This document shows positions 35,667 to 46,600 of a DNA stretch of 64,000 nucleotides, in pieces. Made by a program: the position numbers and the translations under genes. This DNA is from Hoeflea_A sp965228785 (GTDB lineage: Bacteria > Pseudomonadota > Alphaproteobacteria > Rhizobiales > Rhizobiaceae): assembly GCA_965228785.1 (NCBI GenBank), contig CBDDIF010000002.1, positions 3,658,001 through 3,722,000 of the forward strand. The letters run 5' to 3'. Numbering within the stretch: the stretch's first letter is position 1; each line of letters starts with the position of its first letter. Under the pieces are notes generated by a model. That model was not told the origin of the DNA. It ran no database searches and worked only from the letters and a program-made list of their open reading frames with translations.

Positions 35667-38600
35667 ATGGTGTCACCAGTTGCAAAAGACTTTGCATTCG
35701 GTGGAGAAATACCCGTTGGGGTGGAAGTTTCAGTCACCGCCAATGACATCATATCTGAATTCGGCACCGACGCGGACAGCGACCTGAACGCTGCTTCCCT
35801 GACGTTCAACACTGCCAGCATCGATGGCGGCCCGACTGTTCCCCTGGGCGACATCGGCTTCAGTTATACCCCCGGCGCAGGCGACGCCGGGGGGTTCACC
35901 ATCAACAATAAGAATGCCTCGGCCTTTGCGGGACTGGGCAATGGGGAAACGGCCCAGGTGGTAATCACGTTCACCGTCAGCGACGGGTCCGACTCGGTTC
36001 AGGGCAGTCTGTCCTACACGGTGACCGGCACGCCAGGTACTTACGATGTAGAGCTGAATTACCTTGGTGAAAACGTCGTCGGTCAGGACGTCCAGGCCGA
36101 TTCGCAAATCGGAGAAACCGCCGCTGAGTTCGAGTTCAGCGGGGACAGCACCCTCAACGACATTGCCGATGATCTCGACATCAGCCAGATCGACAGTTTT
36201 GATTTCGTTGACGACCTGGACGGCAACAGTCTGACCGGCGCCTTTGCTGTGTCGGACAGTAATTCCAGTGCTGTATCCGCGACGGAAACCACCGCAACTT
36301 CTTTTGTCGGCGAAACCGGTGCCGAGGCCTCGGCCATGGGCGACTCAACTGCCTCGGCCGCATCCTCAGACGCTTCCCTGGCCAGCGCAATGGCAACCGG
36401 AAACTCCGCCGCCTCCGCCAGCGCAGAGACATCTTCAAATGCAACTGCGACCGCGACGGACGGTTCGGCATCCCAGGCCACGGGTACCGGCAATTCCACC
36501 GCAACGGCTACGGCAAGCGGCGGCTCTACGGCCACGGCGAGCGCCATTGCCTCCAGCACTTCGACGGTGACCGCGGAAGATGCCTCCTCGGCGACCGCCT
36601 ATTCAAACGACACCTCCTCGGCCACGGCGAATGCCACCCAGATTTCGACCTCGGATGCCGTTGCCATGGCCGGGTCGAATGCAAACGCGTCAGCCACCAA
36701 CGGCTCAGACGCCCTGGCCGTGGCCGATGACGATTCCGACGCAACCGCACAGTCACAGGATCAAAGCTCCTCGACAGCGGCCGCGGAGCAAGGCTCGACG
36801 GCGGGAGCGGCGGCAACAAACGGTTCGACAGACACGGCCGTTGCAGCCGATCAATCCGAAGCGACAACAAGCGCAGGCGGCTCATCCGTTTCACAGGCGC
36901 TCGCGCTCGCCGGCGCCAACGCAAACGCGACGGCAAATGACAGCTCAGGGTCGCGGGCGGAGGCCCAGGCGGCTAATGCGGAGGCAACAGCCAATACAAA
37001 TGCTTCCGGGGCAAACGCCTTTGCTTTCCGGTCGGGAACGGCAACCGCCGACGCCACCGATGATGCTCTCAGCTCTGCCATTGCCGCGGACGGGTCTTCG
37101 GCCGATGCCGATGCGCAAAAGACATCGGCCTCCCGGGCCTTCGCCAGTTCCGGGAACGACAACGCCCTGGCGCCATTGCCGAATACAATTGGCCCCGGCG
37201 TTGCGGGCCAGTCCATTGCCGAGACGACGGGGGCCGTTACCATCGTCAAGGCTCTGGCTGCCGACTATGCGCAAAATCTGATTGGAGGCGGCGATCCAAG
37301 CCTGTCGACGATAGTCGATGGGCGCTTGTCCGATGCTCCGATAGCCGATCCCACGGCCGCTAACGTTTCAAATGCCACCGCGAATGCGACTGAAAATTCG
37401 TCGTCCGAGGCAAGAGCCTCGGATGGCTCAACGGCGACGTCAACTGCTGACGTAACTGGGGAGGCAATCGCCGCTGCAGATGACGCCTCGACGGCATCTG
37501 CAACTGCCAATAACGAGAGCAGCGCAACGGCCGCGGCAGCGGGCGCGTCCAACGCCACCGCCTTCGCCGCGGCGATCTCTGATTCCACGGCGCTGGCCCT
37601 CCAGGGCAGTACCGCCAATGCCGTGACCGACAACGTGTCTTCAGCCGCAGCCACGGGGACAGACAATTCCGATGCGCTCGCCCATGCCGATCAAGAATCG
37701 ACGTCGGTCGCAAATGCGGACCGATCCAGCTCATCCTCGGCATCCGCGACGGATTCTTCAGTTGCCTCGTCAGAAGCCACCGACAACAGCACCAGCACGT
37801 CCTCCGCTGACACCAGCTCCGCATCCTCCGCCACGTCCGTCAATTCCAGTGTCGCGTCCGTTGAAACGGCTGCAGCCAGCGCCGCGACCGGGGATACGAC
37901 CAGCTTCAGCGGTCAAGCCAACACCGCAATTCCCATGCCGCTTGATGCCGACGCCGTGACGGGAAGCGACGTCCAGTCGACAACGATCGCGACGTTGCCA
38001 GCGGGATCGGTTCTGTCAGCGGGGACGCCCAATGGCGATGGATCCTCCTGGACATTTGCCGGCCCCTTACCGCCGGATCTGACGATCACGCCACCGCCTG
38101 GCTTTTCCGGTGATATCGAGTTTACAATCCAGGCTGACACCTCCGAGGCCAGTGTCACAACCACGCAGACCCTTTCCGTCGAAAATACCATCCTCGGCAC
38201 ACCCGGTCCGGACGATATGGAAGGCACCGAGTTCGCCGATGACATCCGGGCACTGGCCAGCAACGATATCATCGAAGCCTCACCGGGAAATGACGATATC
38301 GATGGCGGCCCCGGTACGGACACTGTCGAATATGCTGGCAATTCCGCGGACTATACAGTCACCCGAAACTCCGACGGCACGCTGACAGTCACCGACAACA
38401 ACACCGGCGACGGGCTCGACGAAGGCACGGACACGCTCATGTCGGTCGAGCGAATCCGCTTCCTCGGCGACGGCGTGACGCAATGGTATCCGGCGGTGCG
38501 GTTCGGCGACGAAATCCGGGTCAACGAACACACCGAGGGCGTGCAGGATGCACCGCGAACCATCCAGCTCGCCGACGGCCGACTACTTTACGTGTTCACC

Positions 38601-41600
38601 ACCTGGAACAGCACCGACGGCGACTTCAGCGGCAACGGCATCGCCACACGCATCGCAACGGTCAATACCGACGGCAGCGTCACGTTCACCGATGAGCATC
38701 GCGTCAACGAACACACGTTCAACGATCAGTTCATGCCAAAGGTCATGCAACTTGTCGATGGCCGCGTCCTGTTCCTGTTTCGCACGGACGATGCAACGGA
38801 TGGCGACGCCAGCCTGAGCGGGATTTCCGCGAGGGTCGGAACCGCCAATGCCGACGGAACGTTCACCTTCAGCGACGAGGTGCGCGTCAATGAAACGACT
38901 CTGTTCACCCAGACTGATCCGGAGATGATTCCGCTTGCCGACGGCAGAGTGCTGTTCGTCTACCAGAGCTGGGCCGGCAGTCCCGGCTTCTGGGATATCA
39001 ACGCCCGTGTCGGCACGGTTAATGGCGACGGAACAATCACCTTTACCGACGAATTTCTGGTCAGCGAGGACTTTATCGACAACACCCTTCATGCTGGAGC
39101 CATTCAGCTTGAAGATGGGCGGGTCGTGTTCGTATACGGCACGAACGACACCGACAATGGTGACGACGGATTGAGCGTCGTCGCCCGTGTCGGCACTATC
39201 AATCCGGATGGATCGGCAACGCTGGGCGGCGAAATCCGCATCAACCAGCACACTGAAAACAGTCAACACGACGTGAAGGTTACCCAGCTCGCCGACGGCC
39301 GCGTGCTTTTTACCTTCGTCACCAATAGCGGCACGGAAGGCGACGCCGACGGAGACAGCATTGCAGCCCGTGTGGGCGCCGTCCAAGGCGATGGATCGAT
39401 CGTCTTCGGCGACGAGTTCCGGGTCAACGAGCATGTCGCAGACGATCAGGACACCGTCGAGGTCATCCAACTGAGCGATGGGCGGGTGCTGTTCGTTTAC
39501 CGGACCGAAGACATCACCGACGGTGACGCAAGTCGATTCAGCCTGGCGGCGCGAGTCGGTACGGTCGAGGCTGACGGCTCCATGGCATTCTCAGAAGAGT
39601 TCCGCATCAACGAGCATGTCCAGGGTGAGCAGCATCGGCCGGCCGTCACTGAACTCGCAGACGGCCGGGTCGTTTTCACCTTTACCACCGATGATCCAAC
39701 TGACGGGGATTTCGATAGTGACGGCATCGCAACACGAATCATCGACTTCGGCGGCGGCGGCTCGGATGAAGGTGAGACGCTTGTGGGGCTGGAGCCGGGC
39801 GTTGCCCTGATGGGTTATGGCGGCGCGGACACGCTGATCGGCAGCAATGGGAACGATCTGCTCGACGGCGGTCTTGGGCCGGACTTGTTGTTCGGCGGCC
39901 CAGGAGCCGACCGCTTCATCCTTGGCGACACCACCGACCTCGACACAATCGCTGATTTCAACGCCAGTGATGATCTCATCGACGTCAGCAGCCTTTTCGC
40001 TGGCATGACCCTGACCCAGGCAAATGTCTCGAACTATCTGCGCCTCGATATGGTCGACGGACTTTGCGTGTTGCAGTTCGATCCGGACGGCCCCATCGGC
40101 AACGGCGCAGGCGCACCGTTCCAGCATGCCGCCCTGGTCGAGGGGCTGCAGCTGGGTGATACCGTGCAGATTATCGACGACGCCGAAACCGCACCGGTGA
40201 TTGTCAACATCACCTATGACGGTCCATTGTCCCCCTGGGCACGCGATGACGAAATCATCGTTGTCGACAACGCGCCAACCGCGATCGACCTCTTTGCCAA
40301 TGACGATTTCGGTGCCGATGGCGTCAATTTGCAGTCGGGAGTGACGTTTTCGAACCCCGGCGAAGGGTCCATCGGCTTCGATCCCGATACCGGGCTGTTC
40401 ACTTACACGCCTTCGGGTGGCTTCACCGGCCCGGACACGTTCACATATACCCTTGAAGACAACACCGGCGACCAGTCGACGGCGACCGTGCATCTCGACG
40501 TCCGGGATCCAGCCGACATACCCTCGCCCGTCGTGCGACTGGACGACGAGGGTCGGGTCAACGAGCATATTGCCCAAAGGCAATGGTATTCAAACGTTGC
40601 AAAGCTCCCTGATGGTCGTTTGGTTTTTGCATTCGAAACCTATGCCGGTGCAGATGGTGATGCGGACGAAAACAGCATCGGCGGCCGTGTCGGCACTGTC
40701 AGTGACGACGGAACGATCGCCTTCGGCGACGAATTTCGGGTCAACGAGCATATAAAGGACTGGCAATTCGATCCTAATGTCAGCGTTCTGGCCGACGGGC
40801 GCCTGCTGTTCACTTTCCAGACGAGAGATCCAACCGACGGCGACAACAGCGGCGCATTCGGCTTGCCTGACAGTGTTGCGGGACGCATCGGTACGGTGAA
40901 CGGCGACGGCTCCGTTACCTTCGGCGACGAGTTCCGAATCAACGAGCACACTGCCAGAGCCCAGATCGACGTGCAGGTCGTGCAACTCGCTGACGGACGT
41001 GTGCTCTTTACGTTTTCCACCGAGGACGCGACGGACAGTGCTCCCGCCAATGCCAACTGGATAGTACCTTTCCAGCACGTCGCTGCCCGGGTCGGCACCG
41101 TCAATCCCGATGGCTCGGTGACCTTCACCGATGAGCATCGCGTCAACGAACACACTGCCGGTTGGCAGAGCGCACCCCAAGTGACGGAGCTTGCCGATGG
41201 TCGGCTGCTTTTCACCTTCACCACCTATGACAGCACCAACGGTGACGGCGATGGCAACAGCGTGGCGGGACGTGTCGCAACGGTCAATCCGAACGGCACG
41301 TTCAGTTTCGGCGAGGAATTTCGAGTCAACGAGCACATTTCGTGGTTCCAGAGTAATCCGCAGGTCATTCAACTGGCCGACGGACGCGTCCTGTTTCTCT
41401 TCCGCACCGACGACACGACTGACGGTGACGAAAGCGATTACGGCCTGGCAGCGCGCATCGGAATGGTTCAGGCGGACGGATCGGTTGAATTCGGCGACGA
41501 GTTCCGCGTCAACGAGCACACGGTGGAGGAGCAGGAAAACGGGCAAGTCCTGCAACTCGCCGATGGCCGCGTCCTGTTTGTGTTCAGCACGGAGGACCCA

Positions 41601-43544
41601 ACCGATGGAGACGAGTCCAACGATGGCATCGCAGCGCGCATCGGAACAGTGCGCAAGGACGGGACTGTCTACTTCGGCGACGAGTTTCGAATAAACCTCG
41701 GTACCGAGAATTGGCAGTCGGTTCCGCGGGTGGCGCAGTTGGACGACGGCCGGCTCGTGTTTACGTTCAGCACCGAGGCCAGCCTCGGTGGTGATGATGT
41801 AGCGGTGGCCTATCGCATTGTCGATCTCGATGGCCAGGGGACGGAGCGCTCCGAGACGCTGGTTGCCACTCATGGCGGCGGCAAGCTGGCCGGTCTCGGC
41901 GGCGACGACACGCTGATCGGCAGTTCCGGTGACGACTGCTTCCTGTGGAATGTCGGCGATGGCCGCGACACCGTCGATGGCGGCGCCGAGACCCATGCGG
42001 ACATCATGGAGATCCATGGCGATGGCACTGCGGAAACCTTCGACATCTACTCCAATGCCGAAGCCGTCGCCCAGATCGGTTATGCCGGCGATGCCGAGAT
42101 CGTGGTCGCCCGCAACGGAACCATCATTGCCGAACTGACCGAGATCGAGGACATCGTCATCGACGGTCAGGGCGGCGGCGACACATTCAATACCCATGGC
42201 TCGTTCGACGGAACCAATCTGGCAACCTCCACCATCACCCATTTCGGCTCGGCCGCTGACGATACGGTCGACCTGTCGGGACTCTCCTCCGAGCATCGCG
42301 TGGTGTTCCACGCCGGCGGCGGCGACGATGCCATTACCGGTGACCGAGACCAGGACCTGATCGACATCACCGGCCTGACGATTGTGAGCGTCGAACCGAT
42401 CGCAGGAGACCGGTTCCGCGTAACCTTCGATAACGGCTCGACGCTCACCTATGACGGCAACGCCGGATTTGCCGAGAACACCGGAACCGACGACGAGACG
42501 CTGGTCACAATCGCACCGACCGCGCAGGACGATACAGCTGCGACGGATGAGGACACCGCCATTCAGGTGACCGCCGGACTGGGGCTGCTGGCCAATGATT
42601 CCGATTTTGATGGCGGCACGCTGTCCATCGTCGCCGTCAACGGCAATGCCTTCGTCTTCGGTACGCCCATCACCCTCGCATCAGGCGCCCGGGTGACGGT
42701 CAATGCGGACGGATCCTACGCCTACGATCCCAATAGCGCCTTCGAGGCGCTGAACGAAGGCCAGGCCGATACCGACAGTTTCACCTACACGATCGATGAC
42801 GGCCAGGGCGGCCAGGCAAGCGCCACCGTGACCATCGACATCGACGGCCGCGACGACGGCCCGATCCTGGGCACACCGGACGAGGACACCCTCGACGGCA
42901 CCGGCGGCAGTGACGACATCCGGGCGCTGGCCAGCGACGACACGATCAATGGCTCCGGCGGATCCGACCTGATCGATGGCGGACCTGGTCACGATGACGT
43001 CGTCTATGACGGCGAACGCGCCGACTATACCCAGACCCTCAATGGTAACGGCACGATCACCGTCGAAAAGCCGGGCGGCGTCACGGACACGCTCACCAAC
43101 ATGGAGCGCATCGACTTTACCGATGGCGACTATGTCTACGACCTGACCAGCCCCAATACCGGCTTCGGCTACCGGATCTACCAGGCTTCTTTCGGCCGCA
43201 CACCCGACGAGGGCGGCGTGCGTTTCTGGATCGGCAATCTCGACAATTTCGACCAGCAGGGCTGGAGCGACTACGAGAAGGAGCAGTTCCTGGCCAGCCA
43301 GTTCATCCAGTCGGACGAATTCCGGGACCTCTACGGCGCCAATCCGAGCAACTTCGAATACATCGACGCGATGTACCAGAACGTTCTGTTCCGGCTGCCG
43401 GATCAGGCGGGCTACGACTTCTGGGTGGGTGGCATGGAAAACGACGGCCTCACCCGCGAGGACATCCTGATCGCCTTCACCAAGAGCGACGAGAACGTCA
43501 ACAACAACAGCCAGAACCTCGATGATGGCGTCTGGGTCGTGTGA
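35667..43544 (+). CDS. Giant RTX/DUF4214 secreted adhesin-like protein, copy 1
   Basis: 2625 residues, acidic, no Cys-rich parts and no Sec signal, typical of type I secreted proteins. Order: N-terminal VCBS/cadherin-like domain (~1-135); Ala/Ser/Thr/Asp arrays with a 10-residue period (~221-494 and ~567-746); short RTX run (GTPGPDDMEGTEFADDI); seven ~60-residue modules (~940-1363); RTX nonapeptides (DTLIGSNGNDLLDGG); cadherin-like domain (~1532-1617); seven more modules (~1622-2056); RTX (GGDDTLIGSSGDD); VCBS domain; RTX; and two DUF4214 units (YRIYQASFGRTPDEGG, YQNVLFRLPDQAG) at the C-terminus. ATG 35667 follows AAGGGGGA. Calcium binding and surface or matrix adhesion are inferred. No ABC/HlyD/TolC genes are nearby. 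Confidence 0.9.
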   Translation: MVSPVAKDFAFGGEIPVGVEVSVTANDIISEFGTDADSDLNAASLTFNTASIDGGPTVPLGDIGFSYTPGAGDAGGFTINNKNASAFAGLGNGETAQVVITFTVSDGSDSVQGSLSYTVTGTPGTYDVELNYLGENVVGQDVQADSQIGETAAEFEFSGDSTLNDIADDLDISQIDSFDFVDDLDGNSLTGAFAVSDSNSSAVSATETTATSFVGETGAEASAMGDSTASAASSDASLASAMATGNSAASASAETSSNATATATDGSASQATGTGNSTATATASGGSTATASAIASSTSTVTAEDASSATAYSNDTSSATANATQISTSDAVAMAGSNANASATNGSDALAVADDDSDATAQSQDQSSSTAAAEQGSTAGAAATNGSTDTAVAADQSEATTSAGGSSVSQALALAGANANATANDSSGSRAEAQAANAEATANTNASGANAFAFRSGTATADATDDALSSAIAADGSSADADAQKTSASRAFASSGNDNALAPLPNTIGPGVAGQSIAETTGAVTIVKALAADYAQNLIGGGDPSLSTIVDGRLSDAPIADPTAANVSNATANATENSSSEARASDGSTATSTADVTGEAIAAADDASTASATANNESSATAAAAGASNATAFAAAISDSTALALQGSTANAVTDNVSSAAATGTDNSDALAHADQESTSVANADRSSSSSASATDSSVASSEATDNSTSTSSADTSSASSATSVNSSVASVETAAASAATGDTTSFSGQANTAIPMPLDADAVTGSDVQSTTIATLPAGSVLSAGTPNGDGSSWTFAGPLPPDLTITPPPGFSGDIEFTIQADTSEASVTTTQTLSVENTILGTPGPDDMEGTEFADDIRALASNDIIEASPGNDDIDGGPGTDTVEYAGNSADYTVTRNSDGTLTVTDNNTGDGLDEGTDTLMSVERIRFLGDGVTQWYPAVRFGDEIRVNEHTEGVQDAPRTIQLADGRLLYVFTTWNSTDGDFSGNGIATRIATVNTDGSVTFTDEHRVNEHTFNDQFMPKVMQLVDGRVLFLFRTDDATDGDASLSGISARVGTANADGTFTFSDEVRVNETTLFTQTDPEMIPLADGRVLFVYQSWAGSPGFWDINARVGTVNGDGTITFTDEFLVSEDFIDNTLHAGAIQLEDGRVVFVYGTNDTDNGDDGLSVVARVGTINPDGSATLGGEIRINQHTENSQHDVKVTQLADGRVLFTFVTNSGTEGDADGDSIAARVGAVQGDGSIVFGDEFRVNEHVADDQDTVEVIQLSDGRVLFVYRTEDITDGDASRFSLAARVGTVEADGSMAFSEEFRINEHVQGEQHRPAVTELADGRVVFTFTTDDPTDGDFDSDGIATRIIDFGGGGSDEGETLVGLEPGVALMGYGGADTLIGSNGNDLLDGGLGPDLLFGGPGADRFILGDTTDLDTIADFNASDDLIDVSSLFAGMTLTQANVSNYLRLDMVDGLCVLQFDPDGPIGNGAGAPFQHAALVEGLQLGDTVQIIDDAETAPVIVNITYDGPLSPWARDDEIIVVDNAPTAIDLFANDDFGADGVNLQSGVTFSNPGEGSIGFDPDTGLFTYTPSGGFTGPDTFTYTLEDNTGDQSTATVHLDVRDPADIPSPVVRLDDEGRVNEHIAQRQWYSNVAKLPDGRLVFAFETYAGADGDADENSIGGRVGTVSDDGTIAFGDEFRVNEHIKDWQFDPNVSVLADGRLLFTFQTRDPTDGDNSGAFGLPDSVAGRIGTVNGDGSVTFGDEFRINEHTARAQIDVQVVQLADGRVLFTFSTEDATDSAPANANWIVPFQHVAARVGTVNPDGSVTFTDEHRVNEHTAGWQSAPQVTELADGRLLFTFTTYDSTNGDGDGNSVAGRVATVNPNGTFSFGEEFRVNEHISWFQSNPQVIQLADGRVLFLFRTDDTTDGDESDYGLAARIGMVQADGSVEFGDEFRVNEHTVEEQENGQVLQLADGRVLFVFSTEDPTDGDESNDGIAARIGTVRKDGTVYFGDEFRINLGTENWQSVPRVAQLDDGRLVFTFSTEASLGGDDVAVAYRIVDLDGQGTERSETLVATHGGGKLAGLGGDDTLIGSSGDDCFLWNVGDGRDTVDGGAETHADIMEIHGDGTAETFDIYSNAEAVAQIGYAGDAEIVVARNGTIIAELTEIEDIVIDGQGGGDTFNTHGSFDGTNLATSTITHFGSAADDTVDLSGLSSEHRVVFHAGGGDDAITGDRDQDLIDITGLTIVSVEPIAGDRFRVTFDNGSTLTYDGNAGFAENTGTDDETLVTIAPTAQDDTAATDEDTAIQVTAGLGLLANDSDFDGGTLSIVAVNGNAFVFGTPITLASGARVTVNADGSYAYDPNSAFEALNEGQADTDSFTYTIDDGQGGQASATVTIDIDGRDDGPILGTPDEDTLDGTGGSDDIRALASDDTINGSGGSDLIDGGPGHDDVVYDGERADYTQTLNGNGTITVEKPGGVTDTLTNMERIDFTDGDYVYDLTSPNTGFGYRIYQASFGRTPDEGGVRFWIGNLDNFDQQGWSDYEKEQFLASQFIQSDEFRDLYGANPSNFEYIDAMYQNVLFRLPDQAGYDFWVGGMENDGLTREDILIAFTKSDENVNNNSQNLDDGVWVV
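36330..37905 (+). repeat. Low-complexity decapeptide-like arrays inside RTX copy 1
   Basis: Codes for two arrays (36330-37150 and 37370-37905) of degenerate units close to S-x-A-x-A-x-A-x-x-G/N, for example SDALAVADDD, STDTAVAADQ and SNATANATEN. Most units are 9-11 residues. A ~70-residue non-repetitive stretch separates them. Absent from copy 2. Confidence 0.8.
38484..39747 (+). repeat. Seven-module block A in RTX copy 1
   Basis: Seven consecutive ~58-62-residue units, each with a DEFRVNEH-like strand, a QLADGRVLFVF-like strand, TDGD and AARVGTVNxDGSxTF. Seven copies suggest a closed seven-bladed beta-propeller. Confidence 0.8.
40530..41835 (+). repeat. Seven-module block B in RTX copy 1
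   Basis: Seven units of the same ~60-residue type, starting VVRLDDEGRVNEH and ending YRIVDLDGQG. Separated from block A by RTX and cadherin-like domains. Confidence 0.8.
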
Positions 43545-43548
43545 GTGC
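41853..43548 (+). repeat. Near-identical 1.7-kb 3' segment, copy 1 (partner 47214-48909)
   Basis: At an offset of 5361 bp this segment appears identical to 47214-48909, including synonymous positions and the first bases after the stop codon. Differences begin right upstream (41852) and right downstream (43549). Confidence 0.9.
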
Positions 43549-43628
43549 CGCTGAGAGCAATGGGGACAACATTGGCAAGAATGCGATGGCGCCAGCTGTC
43601 GCCGCAAAGCTGACGGGAGGTATCCGAT

Positions 43629-46600
43629 TTGACTGACCAGATCTTGGCCGGCGGCGCCGGCGACAATACTCATGACGGAGGCCCGGGAACGGACACAGTC
43701 GAATATGCCGGGAATTCTGCGGATTACACCGTCGCCCGCAATCCGGAGGGCACTCTCACGGTCTTCGACAACAACACCGGCGACGGGCTCGACGAGGGGA
43801 CGGACACGCTAGTTTCAGTCGAGCGGATCCGCTTTCTCGGTGATGGCGTGACGATCTGGTATCCGGCAGTCCGAATGGGCGAGGAGACCCGCGTCAACGA
43901 GCACATCGAGGGTTTGCAAAGCGCGCCGCGCACGATCCAACTCGCCGACGGACGGGTGCTGCTCGTCTTCCACACCTGGAACAGTACCGACGGAGACGAC
44001 TATCACGACAGCGTCGCAGCGAGGATTGCCACCGCGAATACCGATGGCAGCTTCACTTTCACCGACGAGTTCCGGGTCAACGAGCACACGACGCGCGTTC
44101 AAAACGCTCCGCAAATCCAGCAGCTTGCCGACGGGCGCATCCTGTTTCTCTTCAACACCGAGGACGAGACCAACAGCGGCAACAACCTGCGTAATGTCGC
44201 CGCCCGGATCGGCACCGCCAACCTCGACGGCAGCGTCACCTTCACCGGCGAGATGCGCGTCAACCAGACGACGGGCGAACATCACGTCAATCCGCAGATG
44301 ACCGAGCTCGCCGACGGGCGCGTGCTGTTCGTCTATCACCTCCCAACCGGCAGCCCGAATTTCTCGGACATTCACGCGCGTGTCGGAACCGTCAATGGCG
44401 ATGGAACGATCACCTTCTCCAGCGAATTCGTGGTCAGTGAGGATATCGCCGACAACACCTACGGTGCTGTGCCGGTCCAGCTTGCAGACGGAAGAGTACT
44501 GTTCGTCTACGAAACCGATGACACGGACAATGGCGACACCAGCTCAGAGAGCATCGTGACGCGTGTCGGCACCATCAATGCGGACGGATCGGCGACTCTG
44601 GGCAGCGAAATCCTCATAAACGAGCACACCGAAAACGGCCAGTGGGACCCTCGTGCCATCCAGCTGGCCGACGGAAGGGTCCTGTTCACGTTCACTACGC
44701 AGGATCCAACCGATGGGGACCCGTTCGGCATTGCCGGGCGCATCGGAACGGTCGAAGGCGACGGCTCGATCAGCTTCGGCGAGGAGTTCCGCGTCAACGA
44801 GCATGTCGCAAACGACCAGGACTCGATTGCGGTCACCCAACTCTCAGACGGTCGCGTGCTGTTCGTCTACCGCACCGAAGACGCAACCGACGGTGACGCC
44901 AGCCGAGACAGCGTTGCGGCACGGATCGGTGTTGTGGAAGTAAACGGGACTATCATCTTCTCCGAAGAATTCCGCATCAACGAGCATATCTCGGCCAAGC
45001 AACAATTGCCGCAGGTCATCGAGCTCGCCGACGGGCGGGTGCTGTTTACGTTCACGACCGATGACGATACCGACGGCGACACCAGCAACGGCGGCATCGC
45101 CACGCGTATCCTCAATTTCGGCGGTGGCGGCTCGGATGAGGGCGAAACGCTGGTGGGGCTCGAGCCCGGCGTCGCGCTGATGGGCTATGGCGGTACCGAT
45201 GTGCTAATCGGAAGCAATGGCGACGACCTGCTCGACGGTGGTCTCGGCCAGGATCTGTTGCTCGGTGGTCCTGGCTCCGACACATTTGTCGTCGGTGACA
45301 TCGCCGAGGTCGACACACTCGGTGATTTCAACGCCGATGACGACTTCATCGACGTGTCGGCGCTGTTCGGCGGCCTTACGCTGACCCAGGGCACGATAGC
45401 GGATTTTCTGCGCCTCGACATGGTCGACGGGCTTTGCGTGCTGCAGTTCGACGCGGACGGGCCAATCGGAAACGGCGCCGGAACGCCCTTCCAGAACGCC
45501 GCGTTCATCAAGGGCCTGCAGATCGGCGACGCGGTGCGGATCATCGACGACTCCGATACGGTGCCGGTCGTGGTCGACCTGAGCTATGACGGGCCGCTGT
45601 CACCGACAGCCCGCGACGACGAGATCATCGTCGTCGACAACGCGCCCACGCAGATCGACCTTTTCTCAAACGACGATTTCGGCTTCGATGGCGTCGATCC
45701 GTCGACTGGTGTGAGTTACACGAATCCGGCGGAAGGCACGCTCAGTTTCGATCCCGTCACCGGCCTGTTCACTTACACGCCGGCGAACGGTTTCAACGGT
45801 CCCGACACCTTCACCTACACGATCGAAGATGCCAATGGCGACGATTCGACGGCGACCGTCGAAATCGATGTCCGCGATCCTGCCGACATCCCCTCTCCGG
45901 TCATCCGGCTCGACGACGAGGACCGTGTCAACGAGCACATTGCCCTCGACCAATGGCATCCGCAGGTCACGCAAATTCACGGCGGCCGCGTTGTGTTTGC
46001 CTTCACGACCAATACAGACGCGCTTGGAGATGCTGACAGGAGCAGCGTCGGCGGCCGGGTCGGCACGGTTAATCCGGACGGGACCATCACTTTTGGCGAC
46101 GAATTCAGGGTCAATGAGCATCCGCAGGACGAGCAATTCGACCCGCAGATCCAGACGCTGGCCGATGGACGGGTTCTCTTCACCTTTCAAACCAGCGATC
46201 CGACCGACGGCGACAACTTGGGCGTCGCCCACCCGGACAGCATTGCCGGCCGCATCGGAACGGTCAATGGCGACGGAACGGTCACCTTTGGAAGCGAGTT
46301 CCGGGTCAACCAGCAAATCGAGGGCACTCAGTTCAATCCGCAGGTAATCGAACTGGCGGACGGGCGGGTTCTCTTCACGTTCACGACCTGGCTCCGGGTG
46401 GATGACTCCGATGCGGAAACCCACCCCAACCGCGACTTTGTCGTCGCCCGGGTAGGGACCGTGAACGGCGACGGATCGGTCACTTTCGCCGACGATCATC
46501 GGGTCAACCAACACAATGCAGGCTCGCAGAGCCTCTCGGAAGTCACGCAATTGGCCGATGGCCGTGTGCTGTTCGTCTTCCGCACCGACGACAGCACGAC

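Noticed and set aside
36330..37905. CRISPR-like or satellite repeat array
   Set aside because: Repetition is at protein level with variable DNA; no constant repeat/spacer structure.
40590..43673. Long minus-strand open frames opposite the RTX genes (also 45666-46550 and 48042-48974)
   Set aside because: They mirror the Asp/Gly/Thr-rich repeats of the real genes on the other strand, have no start signals and repeat identically where the DNA repeats.
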